Below are positions 18,294-26,912 of a DNA stretch of 64,000 nt, piece by piece (within the stretch, counting starts at the first letter, position 1; each line of letters opens with the position of its first letter). The translations under genes and the position numbers were made by a program. The stretch covers positions 2,666,001-2,730,000 of the forward strand of contig AP024878.1 in the NCBI GenBank assembly GCA_024346935.1. Direction: 5' to 3'. The DNA comes from Vibrio inusitatus (GTDB lineage Bacteria; Pseudomonadota; Gammaproteobacteria; Enterobacterales; Vibrionaceae). The notes beneath the pieces were generated by a model, which was not told the origin of the DNA, did not search any database, and was given only the letters and a program-made list of their open reading frames with translations.

Positions 18294-19343
18294 GTGACTA
18301 AGCGAGCACAAAAACACCTATTTTATATTTCTCAAAACTATTCTTACGCCATTCTGCGCCCAATTCAGGAAGAATTATTGAAGCTTGGTTTAGAGGTAAA
18401 GTGGTTTCTTGAGGGTGAAGAGGTCAATCCTAGTTACCTCAAAAGCACCGAACCCCGCTTAAAATCAGTTAAAGAAGTTAAAGAGTGGAGACCCGACATT
18501 GTCTTCGTTCCTGGTAACTATGTGCCAAGTTTTATACCAGGTATAAAAGTAGCTTTGTTTCATGGTTTTAATTCAGGGAAAATAAGGAAAGGCCGTATAG
18601 GTCACTTTGATATCAGGGGGTGCTTTGACCTCTACTGTACCCAAGGTCCAGATACCACCTTAAAGTTTAAGGAATTAGCGAATAAGTATAAATATTTCGA
18701 AGTCAAAGAAACAGGGTGGTCAACGTTAGATCCATTATTTGAATTTGATAATTCACCTAGTAATAATAACAAACCTACCATATTATTCTGTTCAACATTT
18801 ACTCCTGCAATATCATGTGCAGAGCAAATTTTCGAATCTATGCGTTCTATTACAAAAAATAACAACTTTAAATGGATATTTCAGTTTCACCCAAAAATGG
18901 ATCCAGGTACTATAAAAAAATATAAATCATTACAAAGTGATAATGTGAAGTTTATTGAAACTGATGATGTAATCCCAATCCTTAAAGAAGCAGATGCTAT
19001 GTTGTGTGATACATCATCAATAATTTCCATGTTTTTATTACAAAGGAAGCCCGTTGTAACTTTTAAAAATCAAGGGGAATGGAATCATCTAATTAACATA
19101 AATAATAGCCATGACATTGTAGACTCGCTTAAATATGCACTAAGTAGGCCGAATGATTTAATGTCTAAAATAGATGCATATTGTAATAAAATACATCCTT
19201 ATACTGATGGGAAATCAAGTATCAGAGTAATTAATGCTGCTAATGAAATATTTAACAAAGCAAAAAAAACAAAGAAAAAAAAACCTCTTAATTTTATGAG
19301 AAACATCAAATCACGTCTTAAACTTAATTACTGGGGGCTCTAA
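18294..19343 (+). CDS. CDP-glycerol glycerophosphotransferase-like protein
   Basis: This protein of about 349 residues resembles the CDP-glycerol:poly(glycerophosphate) glycerophosphotransferase (TagB/TagF) fold, a GT-B enzyme. Marks are FVPGNYVPSFIPGIKVALFHGF, FQFHPKMDP near residue 200 and the ADAMLCDTSSIISMFLLQRKPVVTF block. In Gram-negative LPS loci such proteins may add glycerol phosphate or another group to the core, but functions are mostly untested. I place the start at GTG 18294 because GAGG lies seven bases before it; an ATG at 18288 is too close to that site. The very basic C-terminus (KAKKTKKKKPLNFMRNIKSRLK) suggests membrane association. waaE-like begins one base after the stop. 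Confidence 0.68.
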   Translation: MTKRAQKHLFYISQNYSYAILRPIQEELLKLGLEVKWFLEGEEVNPSYLKSTEPRLKSVKEVKEWRPDIVFVPGNYVPSFIPGIKVALFHGFNSGKIRKGRIGHFDIRGCFDLYCTQGPDTTLKFKELANKYKYFEVKETGWSTLDPLFEFDNSPSNNNKPTILFCSTFTPAISCAEQIFESMRSITKNNNFKWIFQFHPKMDPGTIKKYKSLQSDNVKFIETDDVIPILKEADAMLCDTSSIISMFLLQRKPVVTFKNQGEWNHLININNSHDIVDSLKYALSRPNDLMSKIDAYCNKIHPYTDGKSSIRVINAANEIFNKAKKTKKKKPLNFMRNIKSRLKLNYWGL

Positions 19344-19344
19344 A

Positions 19345-20133
19345 ATGACGCTTCAAAATACTTCTTTAAGCGTAACTATTATAACAAAAAATGAAGAGGA
19401 CCGGATTGAAAGTGCATTGCAATCCGTAGAGCATATTGCAACTGAAATAATCGTATTGGATAGTGGATCAACAGATCGTACAGTTGAAATTGCAAAGAAA
19501 TATACTGATTTGGTTTTTGAAACTGATTGGCCTGGTTATGGAAAGCAAAAGCAACGCGCACTAGATCTAGCTAAGTGTGAGTGGGTTTTGTCACTTGATG
19601 CCGATGAGGTACTAGATAACGCTTTAAGCTCTAGCATTATTGAAGCCTTGAATACCAACAACCCAGAATATTCGGCTTATAAATTGCCATGGGGTGTAAC
19701 TATCCATGGAAAGACCCTAAAATATGGAAGAAGTGCTCGCGCAACACTAAGACTATTTAGACGCCATGGAGCGCGATTTACTCTTGATGAGGTTCATGAA
19801 GGTATAGTTCCTAGCAAAGGTAAAACAGGTCAATTGAAAGGACTATTGCTACATTATACACAACGGGATTTTGGGCATGGATTAGATAAATCAGCCAAAT
19901 ACGCTTGGCTTGGAGCTCAAAAATATTTCAGAAAAGGAAAAAAACCACGTCCTTTTCCAATAATAATACTAGGTGCAATCTGGTCATTTTTTCATATTTA
20001 CATTTTACGCTTAGGTTTTATGGATGGGCCTGTAGGTTTTATGGTTGCTGCCAGATATGCCATAGGAAACTATAATAAACATATGGGTTTATGGTTTTTA
20101 TATTACGATAAAAAAAATTCAAAGTCGCAATAG
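19345..20133 (+). CDS. GT2 glycosyltransferase, WaaE/KdtX-like LPS core glucosyltransferase
   Basis: The 262-residue protein is a GT2 enzyme with ITKNEEDRIESALQSV at the N-terminus, VLDSGSTDRT, the DADEV metal site near residue 86, and WPGYGKQKQRALDLA. This combination is typical of WaaE/KdtX proteins, which add beta-1,4-linked glucose to heptose I of the LPS inner core in several Gram-negative families. A hydrophobic segment near residues 205-225 may associate with the membrane. The start is ATG 19345, one base after the upstream stop, so it is coupled to the CDP-glycerol transferase-like gene. The sugar assignment is by resemblance only. Confidence 0.8.
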   Translation: MTLQNTSLSVTIITKNEEDRIESALQSVEHIATEIIVLDSGSTDRTVEIAKKYTDLVFETDWPGYGKQKQRALDLAKCEWVLSLDADEVLDNALSSSIIEALNTNNPEYSAYKLPWGVTIHGKTLKYGRSARATLRLFRRHGARFTLDEVHEGIVPSKGKTGQLKGLLLHYTQRDFGHGLDKSAKYAWLGAQKYFRKGKKPRPFPIIILGAIWSFFHIYILRLGFMDGPVGFMVAARYAIGNYNKHMGLWFLYYDKKNSKSQ

Positions 20134-20186
20134 ATTAAAAAGAAATTATTTATATTCTCCTGAATCAGATTTTAAAGGTTAATTTT

Positions 20187-21377
20187 ATGATAATAAGTCA
20201 ACCAATTAAAACCAAAAAAAATGGCTTAATATTTTATAGTGTCACTATCGATAGAAACTCACAAAAGAAAGAGTTATGGTATAGCGTTGAACAGTGTTAT
20301 GAAGAACTATTAACTGATACTTTAGACCCATTTCTTATAGCACTGATAATCCCAGCAATGTCAGAAGGTGAAAATATTCATTTAAAAGGGAAAGTATCAA
20401 AAGAACTTTTATTTAACTCTTCTGCACCCTTGCAAGAGGTCATAAAGGTAGTGATTCCCTCATTAAAGAATATCAGCATTAAAGCTGATGAAGAAACTAT
20501 CTCTGATAGATTCAAGGCTCAAGGTGTCGCAACAGGGTTTTCTGCTGGTATTGATTCATTTAGTGTACTAGCTGATCATCATTATCCATATAATACTAAT
20601 TTTAAGTTAACACATTTATTGTTTAATAATGTAGGTTCTCATGGTAAAGGGGGAGAGGAATTATTTAATAAGCGATACAAAAACTTAGCAAAAATAACTG
20701 AAACCATTGGTTTACCTTTAATAAAAGTGAACTCTAATCTTGATTCTTTCTATAAGGAAAATCTTTATTTTAAGCAAACTCATACTTTTAGAAATGCTTC
20801 CGTTGGACTTTTACTGCAAAAAGGTATCGGGACTTTTATGTACGCATCAGCTTATCATTTTAAAGATTGCTCTGTAGAAAAGAGCAATGATACTTCAAAG
20901 ACTGATCCAATAACTTTACCATTGATTTCTACCAATGATATAAATTTAATTTCAGTTGGCAATGAATATACAAGAGCAGAAAAAACGAAATTTGTATCTG
21001 GTATTTCCGATTCATATGAGTTTCTAGATGTCTGTGTGAGTAGTAGGAAGAGAGTGTTTGTAAATTGTGGACAATGCTCTAAATGTTTAAGAACGTTAGT
21101 TACGCTAGAAATTTATGGCGTCATAGATCACTACTCTAAAGTATTCGATATATGTGCATATAAAAAGAATAGAACTAAATATCTCATGCTGCTATTAGGA
21201 AAACGTGATCCAATGAGTTTAGAGATATTAAAACTAGCAAATAAAGAAGGATTTAAATTCCCAGTACTTTCCTCTGCTGGTTACTATGTTGGAATAAGTT
21301 ACTTTTATTCCATGGTAAAACTACTAAGAAAATACTTTAAAGAGAAGAAACGTGCCAAAAATTCTAACTTACAATAA
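20187..21377 (+). CDS. PP-loop (QueC/asparagine synthase-like) ATPase family protein of unknown function
   Basis: I do not recognise a named gene. The 396-residue protein has an N-terminal domain of about 110 residues, then FSAGIDSFS (S119-S124), a variant of the SGGxDS PP-loop used by QueC, NadE and asparagine synthetase-type enzymes to adenylate a substrate. Near the C-terminus are C283, C294, C297 and C300 in a CGQCSKCLRT arrangement, like the zinc cysteines of QueC. A basic tail ends the protein. It sits in the LPS core locus 53 bases after the waaE-like gene. It may activate a carboxylate for amidation of an LPS sugar or core component; this is inference. It is not the queuosine gene itself, given its length and neighbours. 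Confidence 0.62.
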   Translation: MIISQPIKTKKNGLIFYSVTIDRNSQKKELWYSVEQCYEELLTDTLDPFLIALIIPAMSEGENIHLKGKVSKELLFNSSAPLQEVIKVVIPSLKNISIKADEETISDRFKAQGVATGFSAGIDSFSVLADHHYPYNTNFKLTHLLFNNVGSHGKGGEELFNKRYKNLAKITETIGLPLIKVNSNLDSFYKENLYFKQTHTFRNASVGLLLQKGIGTFMYASAYHFKDCSVEKSNDTSKTDPITLPLISTNDINLISVGNEYTRAEKTKFVSGISDSYEFLDVCVSSRKRVFVNCGQCSKCLRTLVTLEIYGVIDHYSKVFDICAYKKNRTKYLMLLLGKRDPMSLEILKLANKEGFKFPVLSSAGYYVGISYFYSMVKLLRKYFKEKKRAKNSNLQ

Positions 21378-21422
21378 TAATTTTAAGTCGCCAGATCATC
21401 TAACACATTTCTCATAAAGTCA

Positions 21423-22517
21423 CTAACTTTCCAGTAGTCGGTAGAAGTAATTCAAATGTTTTTCTACCGTTATTTCAGAACCAAATTCTTCTTCAAGGCG
21501 AACTTTAGCTTTTTCTCCCATTTCTATACATAGAGCTTTGTCATTGGACAAAGAGTTAATAGCCTCAGCTAGTCCTTCAGCGTAATTTGTCGGCACAATT
21601 AACCCCGTTTTTCCATCTTCGACAAGTTCAGGAGAACCACCCGTTGTCGTGACTATAGATGGTGTACCATTCGCCATTGCTTCTATAATAGTTCGAGGTA
21701 ATCCTTCTCCTGATATCGAAGGTTGAATTTGGATGTCGGCCATGCACATTAATGATGGAACATCACTTCTATGACCTATGTAATGTATTCTTTCCGACAT
21801 AGGGCTATTTTTTATTTCATCAAAATGCGGCTCGAAACCATGCCCAGCAAGTAGTAAATGGAAGTTTTTTACTTTTACTTTATGGGTCGCTTCCAAGAGA
21901 ACAGAGATCCCTTTACTAGGTCTTACGTGTGCAGCGCAAATCCCAACCACATCACTGTCCTTAAGATTTAAAGATTGACGATCTGTAGGCTGAACTTTAT
22001 ACCAATCTAGAGATTGGCCTTTATAAATTGTCACTACATTGCTCTTATTCTTCCAAACCTTTTTTGTTACATCTTTGCGTACAGAGTCAGAAACACAAAT
22101 CACACCGTCGACTCTAGGGTTTAAAATCGTAAAGTAAGCACTAGGATCATGCCTATATAAGCCTCCCGTTGTACCTCGATATGCGATTAATTTCACATCA
22201 ATTCCTATACAGGCAACGGCTGCATTAGGTATCGTTTTTGAATTGAATGCATAACAAATATCATAATTATGAGATTTTAATTCCCTTCTTATAGTGCGAA
22301 TCGTAGTAGGGCAAACTTTTCTTTTTGGATAACATGGAATCACTTTGATCCCAAATTCCTTAACTCTGGTCACGTACTCAGCATCTCCCTGAGTAATGAT
22401 TGTTATCTCATGACCTAACTTAGCAAGCGCTATGAATATTTCCGCTTCAGGCCTTACGCTATTCCATGCGTGCTTGTATGAGGTGCACACAAGTATCTTA
22501 AGTTTATTTTTCATCAT
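21423..22517 (-). CDS. Glycosyltransferase family 4
   Basis: The 364-residue protein has the GT-B architecture of GT4 retaining glycosyltransferases. The N-terminal domain opens with KILVCTSYKHAWNSVRPEAE; the C-terminal domain has AAHVRPSKGISVLLEA near residue 190, LAGHGFEP, and the family block EGLPRTIIEAMANGTPSIVTTTGGSPELV with EX7E spacing near residues 285-312. It probably adds a sugar to the LPS core. It is alone on the minus strand between the QueC-like gene and a GT2 gene. Base composition is closer to the housekeeping genes than that of its neighbours. Donor sugar is unknown. Confidence 0.85.
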   Translation of the reverse strand: MMKNKLKILVCTSYKHAWNSVRPEAEIFIALAKLGHEITIITQGDAEYVTRVKEFGIKVIPCYPKRKVCPTTIRTIRRELKSHNYDICYAFNSKTIPNAAVACIGIDVKLIAYRGTTGGLYRHDPSAYFTILNPRVDGVICVSDSVRKDVTKKVWKNKSNVVTIYKGQSLDWYKVQPTDRQSLNLKDSDVVGICAAHVRPSKGISVLLEATHKVKVKNFHLLLAGHGFEPHFDEIKNSPMSERIHYIGHRSDVPSLMCMADIQIQPSISGEGLPRTIIEAMANGTPSIVTTTGGSPELVEDGKTGLIVPTNYAEGLAEAINSLSNDKALCIEMGEKAKVRLEEEFGSEITVEKHLNYFYRLLES

Positions 22518-22674
22518 ACCTTAACTTATATCTTCAAAAAAACGCGTGAAAACTGGACATACACCACATAATAGCAAAAATGCCCAAAGATTACTTATAC
22601 TCCATAACTTTTTTGAAAAATTGATGTTAGTCTATCAACCAGTAGTACATAAAGATAACTTGGTAATATTTAAC

Positions 22675-23514
22675 GTGAGATTAATAATAATCAGTGCTGT
22701 CTACAATATGTCTCAACAACTTGTAGACAATATTGAAATGTTAAAGTCACAAACATATATTGATTTTGAAGTATATTTTGGAGATGATCTTTCAACGGAT
22801 AATAGTGTAAGTGTTATCGAAGATAACATTAGAAATGACATTAGATTTAAATTATTCAAAAATGACGAAAAAAGATTTTCATTAGGTAATATTTACCATT
22901 TAATTAAGCAAGCAAAACCTAAAGATGAAGATATTATAATATTATTAGATGGTGATGATTGCTTAGCCGATGAGAAAACTCTTGAATATTTGCTTGAGTT
23001 TTATTCAAGAAATGATTGTTTAATGACTTTTGGTTCATTTAGTAGAATGAATGCTAGTAGAGATAGTACTTGCGCAAAATATCCATCTTGGTGCATAAAG
23101 CTAAATCTGTTTAGATATTGCAGTTGGAGAGCTAGTCACTTAAAGACATTTAAATATATCTTATGGAAAAACATAGAACCAAGTTACCTTACAATATCAA
23201 AAAAAGAATATAGAAGTAATGTTAGGAGTTTCCTATTAAAAGGAAGAATTAGAAATTGGTTAAGAATCAAAAATGTAAGATATGAAGATATTGTCACTGA
23301 AGATGGTGTTTTCGTACGAAGATGTGATGATAAATTTTTTACACTTCCTATGCTTGAAATGGCACGAGATAAAGCTTTATATATAGAAAGAATCATGTAC
23401 AAGTATAATGGGTGTACTTCTGATCCTAACTTCGGAGATAGTAATAAAAAATGGAGCCAAAGACTACTACGTCATTCTGCATTTAGAAAAAGTAAACACC
23501 GACCTTTACTATAA
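22675..23514 (+). CDS. Glycosyltransferase family 2
   Basis: The protein opens with (V)RLIIISAVYNMSQQLVDNIEMLKSQ, followed by FGDDLSTDNS and the DGDDCLADEKTLEYL metal-binding region near residue 85, all typical of GT2 enzymes. I set the start at GTG 22675 (279 residues) because the GT2 fold begins there; an in-frame GTG at 22546 would add 43 residues that look unlike the family. The ribosome site is weak in either case. The coding sequence is very AT-rich. The C-terminal part (residues 130-279) is basic and not recognised. It is divergent from the GT4 gene and is followed by 254 non-coding bases before waaA. Confidence 0.75.
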   Translation: MRLIIISAVYNMSQQLVDNIEMLKSQTYIDFEVYFGDDLSTDNSVSVIEDNIRNDIRFKLFKNDEKRFSLGNIYHLIKQAKPKDEDIIILLDGDDCLADEKTLEYLLEFYSRNDCLMTFGSFSRMNASRDSTCAKYPSWCIKLNLFRYCSWRASHLKTFKYILWKNIEPSYLTISKKEYRSNVRSFLLKGRIRNWLRIKNVRYEDIVTEDGVFVRRCDDKFFTLPMLEMARDKALYIERIMYKYNGCTSDPNFGDSNKKWSQRLLRHSAFRKSKHRPLL

Positions 23515-23695
23515 GTTTACACATGATAAATATTTAAATTTATCTACTATACAATGTAACTTTAGAAGTTGTTCGTGTCATTGTTGATATGCAAATGATA
23601 ATATTCATTATATTTCAGTCAACATTAAATCAATTCATATTAAAACCTTTACCAAGGATAATCAACGCTAAGTAAATTATCATAATATTATATTT

Positions 23696-23724
23696 TTGAC
23701 ATGGATTGATGACCGAAATATGAT
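23696..23724 (+). promoter_or_regulatory. Consensus sigma-70 promoter of waaA
   Basis: TTGACA at 23696-23701, a 17-base spacer, and TATGAT at 23719-23724 form a near-perfect vegetative promoter 45 bases before the waaA start codon. It indicates that waaA is transcribed separately from the AT-rich gene upstream. Confidence 0.8.
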
Positions 23725-23745
23725 GTTACGCTATTACGTAACATC
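23722..23745. repeat. Perfect inverted repeat over the waaA transcription start region
   Basis: GATGTTACG at 23722-23730 and CGTAACATC at 23737-23745 are exact inverted copies around a six-base centre (CTATTA). The left arm overlaps the end of the -10 box. It could be a repressor operator or a 5' hairpin in the waaA leader. There is no T run after it, so it is unlikely to be a terminator. Confidence 0.7.
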
Positions 23746-23768
23746 AACAACTGAGCCTATATAGAAGA

Positions 23769-25073
23769 ATGTCACATTTTAAGAAGCTAAATTTCTCACT
23801 ATTAAAGCTAACTTATACTGGCTTGTTATACTTAGCCTCCCCTTTATTACTTTCTAAATTACTTCTACCTAACAAGGGGAAGCCTATCATAGGAAAGCGT
23901 TGGTATGAGTACTTTGGTATTTTGCCATCATTAAAAGGCAATAACCCTGTCTGGATTCACACCGTATCTGTAGGTGAAACCCTCGCAGCTACTGCGCTCA
24001 TCCGAGCCATCAAAGAACAGTTTCCGCAACAACACATCTTAATCACCACCACCACCACCACCGGCGCTGAGCAAGCATTAAAGCTCTCAGATATAGCTGA
24101 ACACAGATACATGCCCGTAGATTTTTCTTGGTGCGTGAAGCGCTTTCTGAAGGTGACAAAGCCTAAGTGTATGTTGATCATGGAAACAGAACTATGGCCA
24201 AACACTTTGGCGGCTGTTGCACAAGCTAAGATCCCGGCGACAGTGATCAACGCTCGGCTATCAGAACGATCTTGTCTGCGCTATCAAAAGTTTCAATCTA
24301 TATTCAATCTTATTTCACAGAGCTTAGACAATGTATTATGTCAGCACAATGATGATGCAGAAAGATTTAGACGACTAGGCGTACAACCGAGTAAAGTAAC
24401 AGTCACTGGCTCTCTAAAATTTGATATGTCAATTTCCGAAGCTGTTCTTAAAGAAGGTGAAGCACTACGTACGCAGTTGGGAATTAATAGACCTGTCTGG
24501 ATATCAGCTAGCACTCATGAAGGTGAAGATGAGATTATCTATAAGGCTCATCAACAACTAATACAGGCAATCCCTGACGCGTTGCTGATTTTAGTGCCTC
24601 GCCATCCAGAAAGATTTTCTTCTGTAGCTAAGTTAGGAGAGGAACTTGGTCTCAATGTGATATCAAGAACTGAAAAATCGGAGATAGCTACGGACGTGCA
24701 AGTTTATCTCGGTGATACAATGGGAGAGATGCTAACCCTCATTAGTGCTTCCGATATTTGCTTTATGGGGGGCAGCCTAATAGGCAATAAAGTTGGAGGG
24801 CATAATATGCTCGAGCCTGCGGCTCTTGGAAAGCCTATTCTCAACGGTCCTAGTTTCTTTAACTTCAAAGATATCACCCAACAACTTATTGAAGAGAAAG
24901 CACTAAAGATTTGTGAGTCCGATGATGAAATAAGCGATAATCTCGTTCGCCTATTCAAAGATCCTTCATTTTGTGCAGAAATGGGTCAAAACGCCTATCA
25001 AGTGGTTGAGCGCAATCAGGGGGCAGTCGCAAAAACAATAGACGCGCTAGAGAGTATTATATCCACCAAGTAG
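23769..25073 (+). CDS. waaA: 3-deoxy-D-manno-octulosonic acid (Kdo) transferase
   Basis: WaaA transfers Kdo from CMP-Kdo to the lipid A precursor, the first step of core assembly, at the inner membrane. The 434-residue GT30 protein has a hydrophobic N-terminal anchor (LTYTGLLYLASPLLLSKLLL), the WIHTVSVGETLAA segment with the catalytic glutamate (E69), a threonine-rich strand before TGAEQA, and the C-terminal FMGGSLIGNKVGGHNMLEPAALGKP block. The N-terminus is about ten residues longer than in E. coli. An adjacent Kdo kinase suggests it adds a single Kdo, as in Vibrio and Haemophilus. The last 27 bases overlap kdkA on the other strand. Confidence 0.95.
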   Translation: MSHFKKLNFSLLKLTYTGLLYLASPLLLSKLLLPNKGKPIIGKRWYEYFGILPSLKGNNPVWIHTVSVGETLAATALIRAIKEQFPQQHILITTTTTTGAEQALKLSDIAEHRYMPVDFSWCVKRFLKVTKPKCMLIMETELWPNTLAAVAQAKIPATVINARLSERSCLRYQKFQSIFNLISQSLDNVLCQHNDDAERFRRLGVQPSKVTVTGSLKFDMSISEAVLKEGEALRTQLGINRPVWISASTHEGEDEIIYKAHQQLIQAIPDALLILVPRHPERFSSVAKLGEELGLNVISRTEKSEIATDVQVYLGDTMGEMLTLISASDICFMGGSLIGNKVGGHNMLEPAALGKPILNGPSFFNFKDITQQLIEEKALKICESDDEISDNLVRLFKDPSFCAEMGQNAYQVVERNQGAVAKTIDALESIISTK

Positions 25074-25751
25074 ATATTCCCATTCATCTTCATTCCAATG
25101 GATACCAAAGCGTTCGACTTCTTTAAGAAAAGAGCGCTTTAATCTTGCCAAGTTACTATCTTTCCAGTCATCGCCCTTTTGCTGTGCACATTTATCAAAA
25201 TCAATAATCCAAACCGTATTGTCTTCATCGAGCAAGATATTATGAATATTCAAATCGGTATGATTCACTTGAGCCTGGTGCAACTGCTTAATCTGCTGTC
25301 CTATTGCCCTATAGATATCTCTAGATAGAGAGGTATTCTGCAGTTTTGCGACTAAGTCTTGTGCGTTAGGAATTCTTTCACTCAGCAAGTCAGCTATGTA
25401 AAAAGGGCCAAGCTTTTTGGCTCGAGCCGCGATAGGTCTTGGTACATTGACCCCTTTTTCTCGCAAATGCCGCAAAAGAGCAAACTCTTGAAAGCTTCTG
25501 GTATTTTCCCAACCAGAGAACCAATACTGGTCTTTTATTAATTTTCCAAACAAACCACCACGACGATAATGACGAAGTGCCCCTTGAAGCCCCTCAAGCT
25601 GTACAAACCAAGTCGTTCCACGCCCTTTAGCACTTCCTACCACTTTATTTTGCACAAGCCAGTAGGGTGCTTCAAAGCACATTTCAGGAGGCATATTTAG
25701 AAGATTTTGTTCGAACCAAATCACCTCAGTATTACTTCGCAGTGTTTCCAA
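25047..25751 (-). CDS. kdkA: Kdo kinase KdkA
   Basis: KdkA phosphorylates the single Kdo residue of the LPS inner core at O-4. The 234-residue protein has a kinase-like fold with GRGTTWFV near the N-terminus, the catalytic loop HTDLNIHNILL near residues 161-171, and the metal-binding DFDKCA segment (about residues 179-184). It begins with TTG 25751, seven bases after GAGG. It is convergent with waaA, overlapping its end by 27 bases, and its start is 92 bases from the start of the divergent GT9 gene. Presence of KdkA predicts a phosphorylated Kdo instead of a Kdo disaccharide. Confidence 0.93.
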   Translation of the reverse strand: METLRSNTEVIWFEQNLLNMPPEMCFEAPYWLVQNKVVGSAKGRGTTWFVQLEGLQGALRHYRRGGLFGKLIKDQYWFSGWENTRSFQEFALLRHLREKGVNVPRPIAARAKKLGPFYIADLLSERIPNAQDLVAKLQNTSLSRDIYRAIGQQIKQLHQAQVNHTDLNIHNILLDEDNTVWIIDFDKCAQQKGDDWKDSNLARLKRSFLKEVERFGIHWNEDEWEYLLGGYNTL

Positions 25752-25843
25752 TCTATAACCTCGATAAAAATCAATCGCTTCCCAATTTTACAATTAACTC
25801 CAGCACCTGCATAATTTATCCATCTAAATTACGAGTTTATTGC

Positions 25844-26911
25844 ATGACACTGTTCAAATCTGCACCAAAATCTCTATGTGTTCTTCGTCTTTCTGCTATC
25901 GGCGACGTTTGCAATACCATTGCTGTCATCCAAAGTATTCAAAAACAATGGCCAGAGACAGAAATTACATGGGTAACCGGAAAGATAGAAGCCCAGCTTT
26001 TAAAGTCTGTTTCTGGCATTAACGTGGTTATATTTGATAAGTCTCAAGGTTGGAAAGCGTACATTCATTTATGGACGCAGTTAAAAGGACATAAATTTGA
26101 TGCTCTCTTGCATATGCAGTATGCAATTAGAGCTAGTGTAGCTACGCTCGGAATACAGGCTAAATATAAGCTCGGATTCGATAAGCTGAGAAGTCAAGAT
26201 TTTCAAACCTTATTTACTAACGTAAAAGTCCCCTCACCCGACTCAATGCATGTTTTAGATGGATTAAGAGCTTTTGCTACGAAGTTAGGTATTCAGGATA
26301 CCTTGCCACATTGGGAATTGAAGTATAATGAGTCTGATCTGGATTGGGCCCGTAGTCAATTGATCGCAGATAAAAGAAATCTAGTCGTGGTACCTGCAGC
26401 TAGTAAAGACTATAAAAATTGGACTGTTTCTGGTTACACAAAAATCATAGAGTATGCATCGAGCAATGGATGGAATGTATTATTAGCAGGAAGTCCTGCA
26501 AGAAATGAAATAGAGCTTGCCGATAGACTTGAAAAATCATTGACCATGCCAGTAACGAACTTAGTCGGGAAAAGCTCATTATTACAATTACTTGCGCTAT
26601 TAGATAAGACTGATTTAGTGATTGCACCCGATACCGGTCCAACTCATATGGCTAACGCAATGAACACTCCCGTAATTGGTCTTTACGCGCATCATAACCC
26701 TGAACGAACGGGCCCGTATCAATTTAGAGAGTATGTTGTCTCGGTATATGCTGAAGCTATACAAAAAGAAACAAATCATTCACTACAAGAGCTATCTTGG
26801 CGAAGTCGTGTAAAGAATACAGAAGCGATGCACCACATAAACGCCAACGATGTCATCGATATGTTTGATAAAATCACCCACGACTTCAATCTCACCAATA
26901 TGAAGGATTAA
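25844..26911 (+). CDS. Glycosyltransferase family 9, LPS heptosyltransferase-like
   Basis: The protein begins [25 protein letters not shown], the opening of GT9 heptosyltransferases, with the catalytic Asp-containing GDV. The C-terminal half has [13 protein letters not shown], and the sugar nucleotide site [22 protein letters not shown] near residues 263-284. It transfers heptose or a related sugar from an ADP-linked donor to the core. The start at ATG 25844 gives 355 residues and is preceded by GAG; the frame stays open for 59 more codons upstream but that part overlaps kdkA and is not homologous. Which heptose it adds (I, II, III or IV) is not clear. coaD begins one base after the stop. Confidence 0.85.
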   Translation: MTLFKSAPKSLCVLRLSAIGDVCNTIAVIQSIQKQWPETEITWVTGKIEAQLLKSVSGINVVIFDKSQGWKAYIHLWTQLKGHKFDALLHMQYAIRASVATLGIQAKYKLGFDKLRSQDFQTLFTNVKVPSPDSMHVLDGLRAFATKLGIQDTLPHWELKYNESDLDWARSQLIADKRNLVVVPAASKDYKNWTVSGYTKIIEYASSNGWNVLLAGSPARNEIELADRLEKSLTMPVTNLVGKSSLLQLLALLDKTDLVIAPDTGPTHMANAMNTPVIGLYAHHNPERTGPYQFREYVVSVYAEAIQKETNHSLQELSWRSRVKNTEAMHHINANDVIDMFDKITHDFNLTNMKD

Positions 26912-26912
26912 A

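Noticed and set aside
24046..24064. Run of ACC/CAC triplets in waaA
   Set aside because: It encodes the conserved threonine-rich strand of Kdo transferases (TTTTxTG) and is a codon run in a normal gene, not a separate repeat element.
25667..25843. Upstream extension of the GT9 gene
   Set aside because: The 59 extra codons overlap kdkA on the other strand and do not resemble the family; the GT9 fold starts at ATG 25844.
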